DNA from: Icerya purchasi
Lineage: Eukaryota; Arthropoda; Insecta; Hemiptera; Monophlebidae
Assembly (NCBI GenBank): GCA_039619475.1
Contig: CM077115.1
Location: 447,443,292-447,507,291 of the forward strand
Reading direction: 5' to 3'
DNA length: 64,000 bases
Shown here: positions 37,166-51,200 of the stretch, one piece after another
How positions within the stretch are numbered: the first letter of the stretch is position 1
How the letters are laid out: every line of letters starts with the position of its first letter
Made by a program: the position numbers and the translations under genes
Notes under the pieces: generated by a model
Told to the model about the DNA's origin: nothing
What the model saw: the letters and a program-made list of their open reading frames with translations, nothing else
Databases searched by the model: none

Positions 37166-40100
37166 CTCGGCCATTTTGGCCTCGCAAGGGGGCTGTGCCC
37201 CTTGACCCCTCTTGCTTTCATTTCTGTCTCTTTCTCTTCTATACTTTGTATAAAATAATCAAAATTTACAACGTAATTCTTACTGACATCAACACACACA
37301 AAAAATAACATAACCACAAAAATCGTATTCTAACATTTAACTTCCGTTATATAAAATTAAGACATTTTTTCGTTACATTTTTCGTTACATATTTCATTAC
37401 ATAAAAAAAGAATTAAGCAGCCATAAACTAAAAAAATAATTGTGCTGAAGGAGAAAAACATAAAATATTATAAATAGGTAAAATATGAAGAAAATTAAAA
37501 ATGCACAGTATGAAGGGAAAATGAACAATAAAAGACAAAATTATTTGTTTACTAAGGAAATTTTGTTTATAAGCGTTTATAAAGACGTTTGCAAGTATAT
37601 ATTGGTAAGTAATATAGTCAAGTTTTAAATATTGAAAAAAAAATTAATATTTCAATATTGTTAATAAATTGCGTTTATGAATCAGTTTACATTTTTTTAA
37701 AAAATAATTCAATGAAACTGCTTCTCGTATTTCGTTACAGTTTTACTTTAATCAGTAATGCAGGAAAATGCGCTATTTATTTTTATTAAACCTAGTAGAT
37801 TTGTTTTTATCTATAATTTCTTTATATTTCATTCTTATCAAGTACGTTGGTTTACTGAATCTTTTACTTGGATTGTACATGGGTCATTCTTTTGTCGATT
37901 ATGTTTAACTAAAACGATAAGGGAAAATGTATATATTTTTATATATCCAAGTTGGTAAATTTACTTTTTTTCAGTTTGCTTCAGAATACTAAAACAATTA
38001 ATGCCGTACGAAAAACATTTTAATATGTATTATTTACCAAAGAAATTTAATGTTAGAAAATTTATACTTAAAAATTACGGTTTTTACTTTTTTTTTCTTT
38101 TTCGATTGACTTTTTCGTGAGAATTTTAATTACTTGGCAGCCAGTGGTAAAATAGCTCAGTATAATGACAGAGAAACTTGGATTGATGAAAAATAAACGT
38201 GTGCATCGGGCAGTAGCAGATGTTCAACTTTTTTTCGAGAATATTGTTTTAAAAAATTAAATGGAATAGATAAGGACTGATGCTATAAAAAGGAAATAAA
38301 AGACGTTTATTAAGTGTTATTTTGTCGATCGACTGTATTCATAAATTATTATTTATCGAGGTAAACGGTTATCCATTATGTTAATCCAGTTGAAACGTAC
38401 ATAATCGAATTACGGTTTCGAGAAACAGTCATCAAAGTAACTGTGACTGTAAAGAACATCAGATTTTAAAAATTTCCAATTCTTTGTTTCTGTTCATTTT
38501 TCTTCGCGCTGTGTACAGCAGCTAGATTACGAGTACGGCCAATGTAGATTTTGTTATACAGGTTTACTGATTTGGGTAGTGTATGAAGGAATCTAGCAGA
38601 TGGCAAATCTTTAGACGGGAGTGACAGAAGAGGTGGTAAGACGGAAAAAAATTCGAGCGTAAATAAAGGATCTTAGGTAGTAATGACCGAAACAGTTCTT
38701 TTCAAAGAGTTGTTCATACAGTTCCCGTACATTTTAAAGAACAGTTATTCTTATCAGTTCCTAGCTCTTTTAGCTGCTGACTCCCGATTCTGTAATAACT
38801 GTTTCTTAAGCAGCTCACTGTCTCAGCTCTCATTGATTAAAAATAGATAAGCAGTACTGCAATTTACAATAACATACGATCGCACCACAATTTTTGTGTA
38901 TGCCCCTAAATAGAATAGAAGTTATAACAGATGTCTGCTTAAAACAGTTTGAACCAGCTTGTATTACCAGTTATTGCTAATAACGCTGTGGTTTCTGGTT
39001 AGGCATTTCTTTTTTTTTTATTAAATCAATTTTAAATTATTTAAAATTAAAATTTTTGCGTAACTATCGCAACGATCTGTCGATCTGAAATAGCAATGAA
39101 CTGAATGAATGGTCAAAGTGAAATATTGGCGCCAGACGGAGTTCTCACACGAAATGCATAGATCAGCGAGCGAATTTCATTCGCATGACCATAACATTAC
39201 TGATGTGCTAATGACGCAACATTACCATAAATATTTACCATTGAGGTACGCGCGATTCAGACCCGTGCAATACTCTTCGCTTGTTCTGCTACAATGAAAA
39301 TCATTAAAACTGGAACAGAAAGAACTGTTCTCCTTGTTCAACTTACTGCCTTTGTGCTGCAGTTTTTTTCTACTGATTGATCAGTAAGTTAAAAGAGCTA
39401 CGAACTGAGAACTATTACAATTATTTGCGAGCCGTTCATGAATCCAGCTCGTTTTTAAAACCTGTTCTTTAAGAACAGTTAGCTCCTGAACAGACCATCA
39501 CTAATCTTAGAACATTCTGCTAGAAGATGGGGAACGGTGATACGATCTCCGCATCTGCCGTAGATCGGATGAACGAGGCCCTAAAATGTGTATCGTATAA
39601 ATGGCCGGTACGAAGGCTTTAAATTTCTGTTCTCAAACCGATAATTTTACTGTATGTCGCTGTAATGGATTTTTTTTTTTTTTTTGTCCTTGCCACAGTT
39701 TCCAAAAAAGATTTTTCGCAACTTCCTTGATATCTCTGAGTGTTGGGACCTGAATATTTGGAGACGGCAGCATTCTGGATCCCTCTTTCTAGCTCAGTTA
39801 GGGTCAAAGAAAAAGCTGTTCTTTTGTATGAAGAACTAGAAAGTAATAAATGAATCGAAATAGAAGCATGAAAATAAATTTTTTACTAAATATTTTTAAT
39901 TTTATATGAAATAGTTCTTTAAAAAAAAAAAAAAAAATTATCAATTTCAAGTTTTACTCTAAAAATTTAATGAAAACACACTAAAAAATGAAAAGTAATT
40001 AATTTCATAAGGATATAATTTTCAGACATTAATTTTTTTTGAAATTGACACCAAATTCAAATTACAATATTGGAAAACGGTTTAATGAGTATAAAACAAC

Positions 40101-43100
40101 ACAATCACTTGTTTTCAATAAGCCAATTGCTGGAAACATCAGGAATATTTAATGCGAGTTATAATTATTGTTGTTATGTGAATTTGAGATGCCTACTCTA
40201 AAATGTATTAATATTTAAGAATTATCGTAACATTCTTTTGTATATTATTTTGAAATAAATTATTTTTTATCAAATAATTATTTTTTGATTTTAGTGCATT
40301 TTTATTAAATTTTGAGAACAAATCTTAAAGTTAGTATTTTTTTTTTATCTTTTTTTTGCAACTTTTAGCGTAGATTTTGTTAATATAGATTGACTAACTC
40401 AAAGTGATGTTTATGTTGGTACTACATAAAGTTAGGTATTCGTTCAAAAGTAATGTTTAAATTTGGTCAATAATGGGCTTGTAAACTACGCTTTATGAAT
40501 TCAAAATTCATTATCTTCATTCGAATTTACATTTCTATGAGAAACTAACGTTATTACACTTTAAACCATTCCCATTATTGCTCTTTAATTTTAAAATTTT
40601 AGGTGTTCATATTTTCCCTGCATTGTAATGAAAATTTTTTGGATAATTTTGATGTAGTTATTATTAACCAAAGGAAGTATATCTTTTACCATTATTTGAT
40701 GGTTACTTAGTCAATATTGACTGATATTCATCGATATTCATATGGAACCACCACTGACTAATACAGTTTCCAATAAACATAAGGTATCATCGGAGTCGGT
40801 CCAGATGATCAAAGTAGTAAAGTAAAGACGTAATATTTCCTTCACTTATGAGCTTGTAAACGCGCAATGGCAATTTCAAATTCGTTTTCTATACTTTTTG
40901 GATCTACATTTCCATGATAATTAACGATGATAATATTTTAATTTTTGTTTAATTAAAATTTAGTTGTTTTTTTTTCAACTTAAATTTCTATAGCAAATAA
41001 AACAAACACGATGTTTGTTATATTAATAAAAACTTCTCTAAAGATACCATGCTTATTCACGTTTTTTGATGACTATTCAATTTATGTTCACCGGTATTCA
41101 TCAGTACTTACATAATACCACCATTGTCTGGTGTACTTTACTGTGAACGAGGAATCACCGAAATCGATCCGTATAAGCATAAGTTATGCACGAACAAACA
41201 TGAAAAAAAAACACGCAACGATAATCCTTTCCTTTTTGAGGTTGAAAAATAGAGCAAACACACTAAGTAAAAATACATTTATTATAATCACAAAATTAAA
41301 CTAACAAATTTCTCTGAAATATGTATTACTTCATGCACTTGATATACTCGTATGTGCGTGTATATACATATATATATATATATGTATATATATAAATGTT
41401 TGTTTGTCGTTGGTATGTTTAGTAAAAAATAAGTTGTAGATTAATGTTATCACATTATATAGGGTTGTTCATCTAGATTAAGGAACGCAGTTTATGAAAC
41501 GCGTGAATTACTCGTGGACCATTTCAAAAAGTACAGAGACAAATTACGTTCGGTAACTCCGCCGTGTGTACCGTTCTTTGGTATGTTAAATGTTAAACTT
41601 GTTTCTTTTTTTATTATTATGTTCCTTATAATTACAGTACACTCTTAACATTTGCGATTTTTACATTCGTGAACGAAAAAAAATCTGTCCGAATTTAACA
41701 TTCGTGTAATGTAAAATTCTAAATATTTAGACTTGCTTGGTTCAGTTGAAATTTATAACTTTTTATTTTTATATTGAAACAAATAATAGCACCGAATAAA
41801 TAATTATTTGAAATTTTCGATTTATTCTTTTAATTTTTGTAACAATGGTATAAAAAAATGATAATTTATTGTTTTCCAAACAATGAGTATGATTATTTTT
41901 AATTTATTTTCATGTAGTATTTTTATTCATACCTGTTTGCTAGAAATACCTTTTTGTGAAGTAATATATTTCCTATATAACAAAACAAACAACAAATAAT
42001 AGTTAAAAGAATACTTAATGGAGAATCGTTTTCAGGCGAATCTCATCTTCAGCTGGAAAAGAAAAACAAAACTGAATATACGCCGTGAACAAAATTATAA
42101 TAATTTTTAATTTGTTGCAATTTCATTCGCGATATATGTTCGGTTCTATGTTTGTTTCGTTCGCACTACATAAGTTCGTTCTATGTTCGTGTTTTAAAAC
42201 TTTTATGATTTTGTTCACGACGCATGATCTGTTTTATGTTTGTGTTTTTCTTTTCTAGCTGAAGATGGGCTTTGCCTGAAAACGTTTCTATAAGTATACT
42301 TTTAGTTGTTATTTGTCGTTTGTTCTTCTATTCAGAAAATCCGTTATTTTATAAAAAGTTTTTTTCACGCTATTATACATATATATATTGTAAGAAAACT
42401 CGGTATTTAAATTAATCTTTTCCTTTTTAAAATGAATTTTGAATTCTTATAGATCGGTTAAATAGCAAAAGGTTATTTTTTTCGTCTTTTCGGTTTTTAT
42501 CCCTCTATAATATATACAAAAGTGGATTTAACGTCCGCGAAACAATTTTAAAACTGATCCTCACGGAAGTTAAGAATTTACTGTACTATTATTATTCGTA
42601 TTATTATTGTTGTTATCTCTTTATTCTTCAACTCAGAATAATAATTTCAGTGTTACGAGCAGTGATGATTTGTTCAGGAGCTAACGTTAAAGATCAGATT
42701 TTAAAAAAGAGCTGGTTTCATGAACGGTTCGCAAATAATTATAACAGTTCTTGGTTCGTAGCTCTTTTAACTTACTGATCAATCAGTAGGAAAAAACTGC
42801 AGCATAAAGGCATTGGTGGCAGTAAGTTGAACAAGGAGAACAGTTCTTTCTGTTTCAGTTTTAATGATTTTCATTGTAGCAGAACAAGCGAAGAGTATTG
42901 CACGGGCTTGAATCGCGAATACCTCAGTGGTAAATATTCATAGTAATGATGTGTCACTGCCACCCTAGTAACATCGTGGTAAGGCGAAGGGAATTCGCTC
43001 GCTGATCTATGCATTTCGTGTGAGAACTCCGTCTGGCGCCAATATTTCACTTTAACCATTCATTCAGTTCATTGCTATTTCAGATCGACAGACCGTTGCG

Positions 43101-46100
43101 ATAGTTACGCAAAAATTTTAATTTTAAATAATTTAAAATTGATTTACTAAAAAAAAAAGAAATGCCTAACCAGAAACCACAGCGTTATTAGCAATAACTG
43201 GTAATACACGCTGGTTCAAACTGTTTTAAGCAGATATCTGTTATAACTTCTATTCTATTTAGGGGCATATACAAAAATTGTGGTGCCATCGCATGTTATT
43301 GTAAATTGCAGTACTGCTTATCTATTTTTAATCAATGAGAGCTGAGAACTATTAGACTAGAGCTGCCGTACTATCTGTTCAGAGAGCTGCTTAAGAAACA
43401 GTTATTACAGAATCGTGAGTCAGGAGCTAAAAGAGCTAGGAACTGATAAAAAGTACTGTTCTTTAAAATGAACGGGAACAGTTAGAACAGCTATTTGAAA
43501 AGAACTCTTCCGGTTATCACTAGTTACGAGTTGTGTCGTACTTTAATCAAATTACAGTTATGTATTATTATTTTTATTATTGCAATACGTTGCGAATCAT
43601 GTTTATTATTTTACTTCTCGTCTAATTCCGTTTGTATCTGATATTTCCTTCTGTAATTTTATATATGTATATATATAGATTATTTTCTTAATCTTAGTTG
43701 TTCTATTACTATGTAAAGTTTCTTAGGATTATTCTAGTGACCGAAATTACCACTCATAGGATATCTGTATATTTTTTAGTGTCAGTAATTTTTTTATTTC
43801 GTTAAATAGATTTTTTTTTCCGTTTATGGTTTTCTTTAAATTTTTCATTAATAGAATAGCCACATCTATTATTTTGCTATGTTTATTTTTTTATCAGTTA
43901 CTGTCATATTTGTATATTTTTTTTTCTGTCGATTACTATTTCCCTATTACGGATTTTTTTTGTATTATTGTTCTGTTATTTGGGATGTATATTTTTGTAA
44001 CACATCAAAAGTATCCGATTAAGAAAAAAGATTGCTGCATTATAAAATTAAAAGAAAAACCAGAAATTAAATATTACTTGAGAAAATTTATATATCGATC
44101 ACTTGTAGTGAAAACTAAAGAAGGAGCAGCAAAACTGAAAAGACTCAAATGATGAATAAATAACCGAAAGGGGAAATTGTGGAGAAGAGAAAATTAGACT
44201 GTTTACGAATAAATAAAAACGATAAAATAGAAATAAATTAAAAATATGGATATTATTAAATAAGAACTTCTCAATTTAATTAACGCAATAGGTTATCTCA
44301 TTAAGTCGTATATAATAATAATAATTCTAACAAATACATTGTAAATTTTTTTCTTCTTTTTCTCATTATTATTATTATTATTATTATAGCAATACTTATT
44401 GCTTCACGGCTATTTGAAATATATACTTTTTAATATATTCTCATTTTATAATGTTTGTACTTTATTATGAAAAAAAAAAAAAATGCTGAAGTATTTCATA
44501 AAATGAATTCTTTTTTTATATAGGAATATTTTTAACAAAAATTTTGCATATTGAAGAAGCGAATAAAGATTTTTTACCAGTAAATAAGGAAACAGGAGTG
44601 AAACTGATTAACTTTACAAAACGTCGTAGGGTGACCGAAATTACAGTTGAAATTCAACAGTTTCAAGATAAACCGTACTGTTTATTAGTAGAACCACGAA
44701 TTAAGGTAAGACAAAAGTTAATTTACATTTCGTTATTCGAAAATTATGATATTTTCCATTATTTCTTATTTTTAAATAATTTTCTATAAGAAAAAAAAGG
44801 GTACAGTGAGATTAAGCGAATAAATACAAATATAGTCTTTTTATTCGGTTGTTTTTTTCTCATTTTTATTTATTTTATTTATTTATTTTTTAATTTCCTC
44901 ATAGTTAAAAATATATTTTTGAAACTTCCTTTTGCAGAAATTTATAGAAACATTGGAACCGTTTGTTAATATGTCGGAGGCAGATATGTACAATTATCTG
45001 TTTCAAAAATCTCTGGATATTGAGCCGCGTGATTCGAAACAACCCCCGCGATATGTAAGTATTTCTTATTTGCATCAGATAATAGGCGGGAAAAATACAA
45101 GAGTTAACAGTTTAGAAGATAATTTCAAATATTTCATTATCATTGTGTGTGTGTTTTTGGATAAATAGAAATGGATAAAACAAACATTTAAAATTAAATA
45201 AAAATATATCAATCACCGACTAATTTCGGATTAAACATGTTGGCGATGAAGATGAGTGATTTATATGTTTTTATTTATTTCTAATTACTTCCTGTAGATA
45301 GTAGTGCATTTTTTGTTTCATTTGTTTTTTTTATTAATTTAGTATGAAAGTTGATATCATTTTTTCTTTTTTTCGGATTTTATTTAAAGTTTGTATTATC
45401 TTGCTGCATAACATTATAATTTGATTCATCGACGAAGTTCACGATATTTAACTTTTTTTCGTAGCAGAAAGTTATGTCAATTATTTAATACAAAGGTGGA
45501 CTGTTTGAATCTGAAATATCTGTTAAATAATGGACGCGCTACGAGTTAAACTAAATATAGACACCACAGTCTGTCTGCAATACGTAACTTGATGTTGATG
45601 TAGAACAATTTAATTATCGTGGTTTCATTAAATTCAAAAAATGTGATAATCTGCACCCGTAGTATAGCCAGAAATAGAAATAAGCGCAGTTCTAATATAG
45701 AATTGAAATTCATTTATTAAAGTGATGCTGTTTGGAACTTTTTAAATTCTTTAATTAGCTGACGCGATTGAAATCATTAATGTCGTCGCCCTTCTCTATT
45801 GCTTACACGTTTTCAACCCCAAGGTGAAGTAATAAACCTCGAGGTGGTTAAAATCGTAGAGACATCATTCACTCTAATGTCGTCAATTAAAACATTAATT
45901 TTTTTTCATATCACGTTACCTTCTGATCCATCTACTCTCGAAATGCGATAGCGAAATAAGACTTTTCTTTTTTGGTCAATCCACGTCCTATCAGACACGT
46001 TACTTCCAGAATCAATTTACCCCCAGGTGACATTTCGTTTTGCAAGAGGAGCTGCTATTAGATGGGAAAAAATGAGATAATTTGATCGGGGGCTTGTATG

Positions 46101-48242
46101 ATCCGATTGAACGATGCTGTGAAATGTGTCATTCATTTCAACATCTTCCTCCAATACCTCGTTTAAAATGATCCTCATAAAGAAGCTTCAAGTATTTATA
46201 TTCTAAATGACATATGTGAATTATTTATTTACTTAATTATGCGCGGTCACTAAACAGCGTGTTAAACTTGCAGCACATGGAGCACTGTGTATATAACTGA
46301 AATAATACATAAAAACACGTATACTTATAGAAATATTTCTTGACTGTATTTACGGACACATAATTACAATAATTCTGTCGTATGCTGCAATTACTCACAT
46401 AGTATATGATAGGTGTATATTGAGATTTAAGTAAATAAATAAAATAAAATAATCAAAAAGTATATTTGAGGTGAATGTTTGAAAAGATTTTACGAACGAT
46501 TAATTCACAGGCTAGGTCACCTGATGAAAAGTCAGGAAATTTCGTTAATTGAAGAAAAATCGTGAGAATTTGTTGAAATTCAGGGAATTTGAAAAAAAAT
46601 ATATAGAAATACCTTCGTGTTATATAGAACTTATTAAAAATGATCGCAAAACTTTAATATTGTATATTTACATTTGATTCGTATAGTTATTATATTGGAT
46701 TTTGCTAGTAACCAAAGCGATGAAACAGGCGATTGAGGCGATATCGTATTTTACACATTTGTTGACGAGTAAAAATTGTATCGAGTGATTTGTGGTTTTA
46801 TCTGTATTATTTGTCCATTTTGGGTATGATAAAAAATACATTGTGAAGTATTTTTGTAGAAAGTATACGAAGTTTTTTCTATGTGGTTATTGTTTTCTGA
46901 GTCAAGGGAGAAGCGGAAAACATTTTGAAAGAAAAGTCGCTACTTCGATTTAGTTAAATCAGTATTATTTTTGAGTAATGAAAACACGCTTTTAGTTATT
47001 ATATTTTTTTATTTTATTTTATTCTTATTTAAATATACGCTGACTTTGCGAATGAATTTGAAAGTTTCGTATATTAAGTTTTCTTTGCTTTAATATCTTC
47101 CTCGTTTTACATTTTTTTAGAGTTTTGAATTGTTGTAACCTTTTCTTTCGTTACTTTTTATTTTTCTAAAAATTATTTTTAATCAGACGCTGAGGATATC
47201 GGATTCTTTTAATTTTTAAACACCTTGTCACGAAAGATAAAATTTGGATTTTATTAAAAGCTTAATGAACACAGTTTTATTTATTTATGTATGAAAAAAT
47301 GCTTTGTTTTCAAGCAGTCCCTGCGTATGTCAGTATCGCTTGTTTGCATTACCGCGCGAAAAACAATAGGTGAGCCACGACATTTGAAATTCGGTAAACG
47401 ATTAGTTATTAGATTAGTTTTTATTTATTTATTTATATTTTCTTCTTCAATAACATATACAAACAGCTTACGGATCATTAGGTGCAATTAATAAAACTAT
47501 TACGGTTCCAAAGTCTATTATGCATTCCAGAATAGATCCTAAGTCATTTCCCATAATGAAAAGCAGCGTTAACCCTAGGCCAGGTGCTGTATTAGAAAGG
47601 GTTGACTGTAGGTTAGACAATTAGGTCGTGAGGACAGAAATACGGAGCATTGCAGCGGGATATGCTCATGCAGAAGGGGCTAATGGTTGATGGGTCATCG
47701 CCACTCAACACGTAGTTGTGCGAACCCGTGTATGACCTAGGCGCATGTAGTTGAGCACACAGTAGTAGTCTGCCCTCGAGGTTCTATCAGGGGGCTACCA
47801 TGGCTTGATCGACCTCTTAATGGTTTGAAGAAAAGAGGGAGTGGAAAGATATCCCTGGGGGGTCCACCGATGTCTAATAACAAGGGATATGACATTCACT
47901 ATTTTTGACGGACTGGGAGGACTTCGTGGATTTGGGGTCAGCACGGTGGAGCAAGCAGCCGCGTCCACTCTTTCGTTGCCGGGGATCCCAGCATGGATCC
48001 ATGGTATGGTTAGATAACCACCCTCTATCTGCAAGTTCGTTATGAGCGATAGGCTTCTGTTCAAATTTGATAAAATGTAAATTCCTTATTTCATTTTTTT
48101 GTGTTTAGTCGTCTGCCTCTTTTAACAAATTTCATATTGCTCAGGGTATACGACAGCGTTTGTCTAATAATTCAGTTTTAAAGATAGTTCTGGACTTCAC
48201 TTTTTTAAAGCCTTTTAAATGAATTATAAATATTAAAAAGAA

Positions 48243-48274
<32 letters not shown>

Positions 48275-51200
48275 TCGATTTAGTCTTGTAAGTGTGCTCT
48301 TTCACGATAAAAAATGATGAATTTCGGTGTATGAGAAAAAGATTGCAAACAAAAATAGCGGTTGTGTCTAGCAAAAGTGGGTGTTTTTCTTTTATTAATA
48401 ATCCACAAAATTGTTTGACTGTTTTTAATGATATATAAATAGCTTGCGATTAAAAGACTGCGAAAAACTGAAAAGTGTTTGTCGTTTATTGATCTTCTTA
48501 CAGTATTTATTAATGTGCATTACTGTGTCCTGTACATAACCGACATCCGCATTTGGTCTCAAATATTTAATGCAGCAATACAATATATATTCTATGTAAC
48601 CCGCACGAACCAAAAGGGCACCAAAAACGGAGTTGTTACATATCGAATACTGAGGGATTCGTCCGACCACCTTTATATATAGATCTAATGAACAAACATC
48701 ACATATTAACTAGGGCTGGTGATTTTAACGGGTATACGGATAACCCGGTTAACCGCCGTATCGGTTTAAACCGATCATTCGGGTAAAAACCGTGTTTGCG
48801 GTTTTTACGGGTACGGTTAACCGTATGAAACGGTTACCCGTATTAATCACGATATCGGTTAATCATATAAATCAGTTAATCGTTTTAACAGTTATATAAT
48901 AAAATTAAAAAAACTTCTAAATATATCGTTATAACTATAATTTTTTAATTGTTCGTATAGGCGGTTATTTAATAAATTATAAAATTTTATTTTATAGGGT
49001 ATGGCCGGTTAAGGGGTGTAAGAGTGCCTTTAAAACAAACTTTATAAAAAAAAATATATAAATCTAGGGCAAGAAAAAAGTAGTTAAAACTGGAAGTTTC
49101 AGACCCCTAGTCCTACAGGGGGCTCCTGTAGTCACCATTTCGTTATTTTCGGGTTTTTTACGATATCTTAGCCATTTTTCAATCGATTTAAAAAAATCTT
49201 ATTGGAGGTTAAATATAATGAAGAATTCTATAATGGTGAATTTTTTAAAATTTTTAGACGCTAAATTCAAATTTTTAGAAACGTTCAAAATTTTTAAAAT
49301 GTCATAAAAAATATTTTAAATTTCAGTTACGACGGAAAAAATATATAATGTGTTTTGTGGTGTAAACTACTTATTGAAATTTTTTCAGATTTTTAAAAGT
49401 GACGGAGAGGTTCAATAAAAATAAAAACATGCATTTTTGACTCAAAACCATCTTGAAATTCAACTAATAACAACGAAATAGATATATGTTACGTATTTGA
49501 AGATAACATGTTTTCCTGAATTTTTTCGGATTGTTAGAATAAAAAAATATAGAGATTCTGCAAGAATTTAAAATTCCCATAATAGCAAATTAGGTAACAC
49601 AATGACATATTATGTAACTTACATATTATAGTTTGCTTCCAGTTGAAGTTTCAAAGGTTTTTCAGCCAAAAATGCATGTTTTTATTTTTTTTTGAATCTC
49701 TTCCACCACCTTTAAAAATCTGATAAAATTCACCGTTATAGAACTTTCCATTATCTTTAAGCTCCAACAAGAATTTTTTAAATCAACTGAAAAATGGCTG
49801 AGATACCGTAAAAAACCCGAAAATAACAATATTAGGCATTCTGTTATGAATAATTTTCAAGTGATTTGCTATTGCCGAAGGTGAACCATTGTAACTTAAG
49901 ATGGCTTTGCAATAATTACATATTGCGCCTTTACTGTCTATGGATTTTTCAGCATGATTCCATACCCAACTATTTTTTTTTTTTGGCATCTTGAATTGAA
50001 AACGATATCAGAATAAAACTATAGCTTAAGAAAATAAATCGTCAAAACTAACTTTCAACCACTTAATACAACTTTTTTTCCCAATGCGTTGTAAATAAAT
50101 CGCACTGGTTGGAGCGGACTGTCTTTTGTAGCATAGCATCTGTTGCATTGCTGAGTGACTCACTTCCGTAAGCAGTACTCGTACGCGAGTGATTATGAAG
50201 TAAGGTTTTAACTCACCGAGCTGCGGTTTTCCCGTAAATAAATAATTTTTTGAAACTACGATTGATGTTATTAAATGACAAAGCGATAACAACAAAACAC
50301 GAGCCAGTACAACTAAATCCCGCAATGATATTAATTACGCAACAATCCAAAAAAAAAAAAAACGAAAAAAATATTATTATTACTATTATTATTTAATCAA
50401 AATTGCGATTAATACGAATAATCGTTTCGTACAATTAACCGTATCCGTAAAAACCGTAAAACTGATTTTTACCCGTATCATCGGCTTTTAATCGAAACCG
50501 CGGTTACACGGTTAACCGTATCTGTGAAAACCGTAAAACCGGGTTTCACCTGTATCATCGGTTTTTAACCGTAACCGCGGTTAACCGGTTACCCGGTTTT
50601 TAACAGCCCTAATATTAACGTATGCACGAAAAATTCAGTGATGACAAAAACACGATTACGTAAAAATCTCATCTTGTTGAGCCACCATTCGCAATATAGC
50701 AAAATCGGCATCGCTAGTTTTAAATGAAACTTTTTAATAATTTCACTTATGCAATATAGCCGTCGCATGTGTAATAATAACGCGTTTTTTTTTTATGTAC
50801 TTTTTTCAGCCGAGAAGATGGCCCGATGTACCATTGAAATCACCGGGCATTAAAATTCGCAACTCGCATTCGGTCAGTAAACATCAAATTCCGTATAACT
50901 TACCGAAAATATTACATAACCATGAGGATGAAGCGACATTTAACAACAACCACAGTAACGTTAATAACAGCAACGTTCATAACTGTCGTGATGAAGATGG
51001 AATCATGGATGGTGGCAATGTTATGAACAATGGTAATATGATAATACCTGCTGGTCATGACGTATTGTCAGTGTCTCCGTACGAACGGAACCATAAAGAC
51101 AACAACATGTCACCAGCTTCTATATCGAATTGTAAAGACTTTACCATTTTTACGCCGATATTTTTTGGACCGGGTAATTTATTTTTGATATTTTTCAAAC

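Larger units (their letters stand above)
48711..50611 (-). mobile_element. hAT transposon with BED-finger remnant and TSD ATATTAAC
   Basis: Ends TAGGGCTG and CAGCCCTA are flanked by the perfect 8-bp duplication ATATTAAC (48703-48710 and 50612-50619). The subterminal regions at both ends are crowded with GGTTAACCG, CCGTAAAACCG and CGGTTTTTA words in both orientations, as expected of transposase-binding arrays. A minus-strand BED zinc finger is at 49783-49989. An inverted-repeat element (49142-49827) appears to be nested in it. No DDE core remains. Confidence 0.92.

Noticed and set aside
39109..39297. Protein shared with 42871-43059
   Set aside because: The similarity is due to the two hAT copies themselves. 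The frame covers a minor part of an element without transposase, and substitutions are not clearly synonymous.
43826..44152. Small membrane-protein gene of 108 codons
   Set aside because: Hydrophobic composition is expected from AT-rich intron sequence. No family resemblance, and the frame lies wholly inside a Sos intron.
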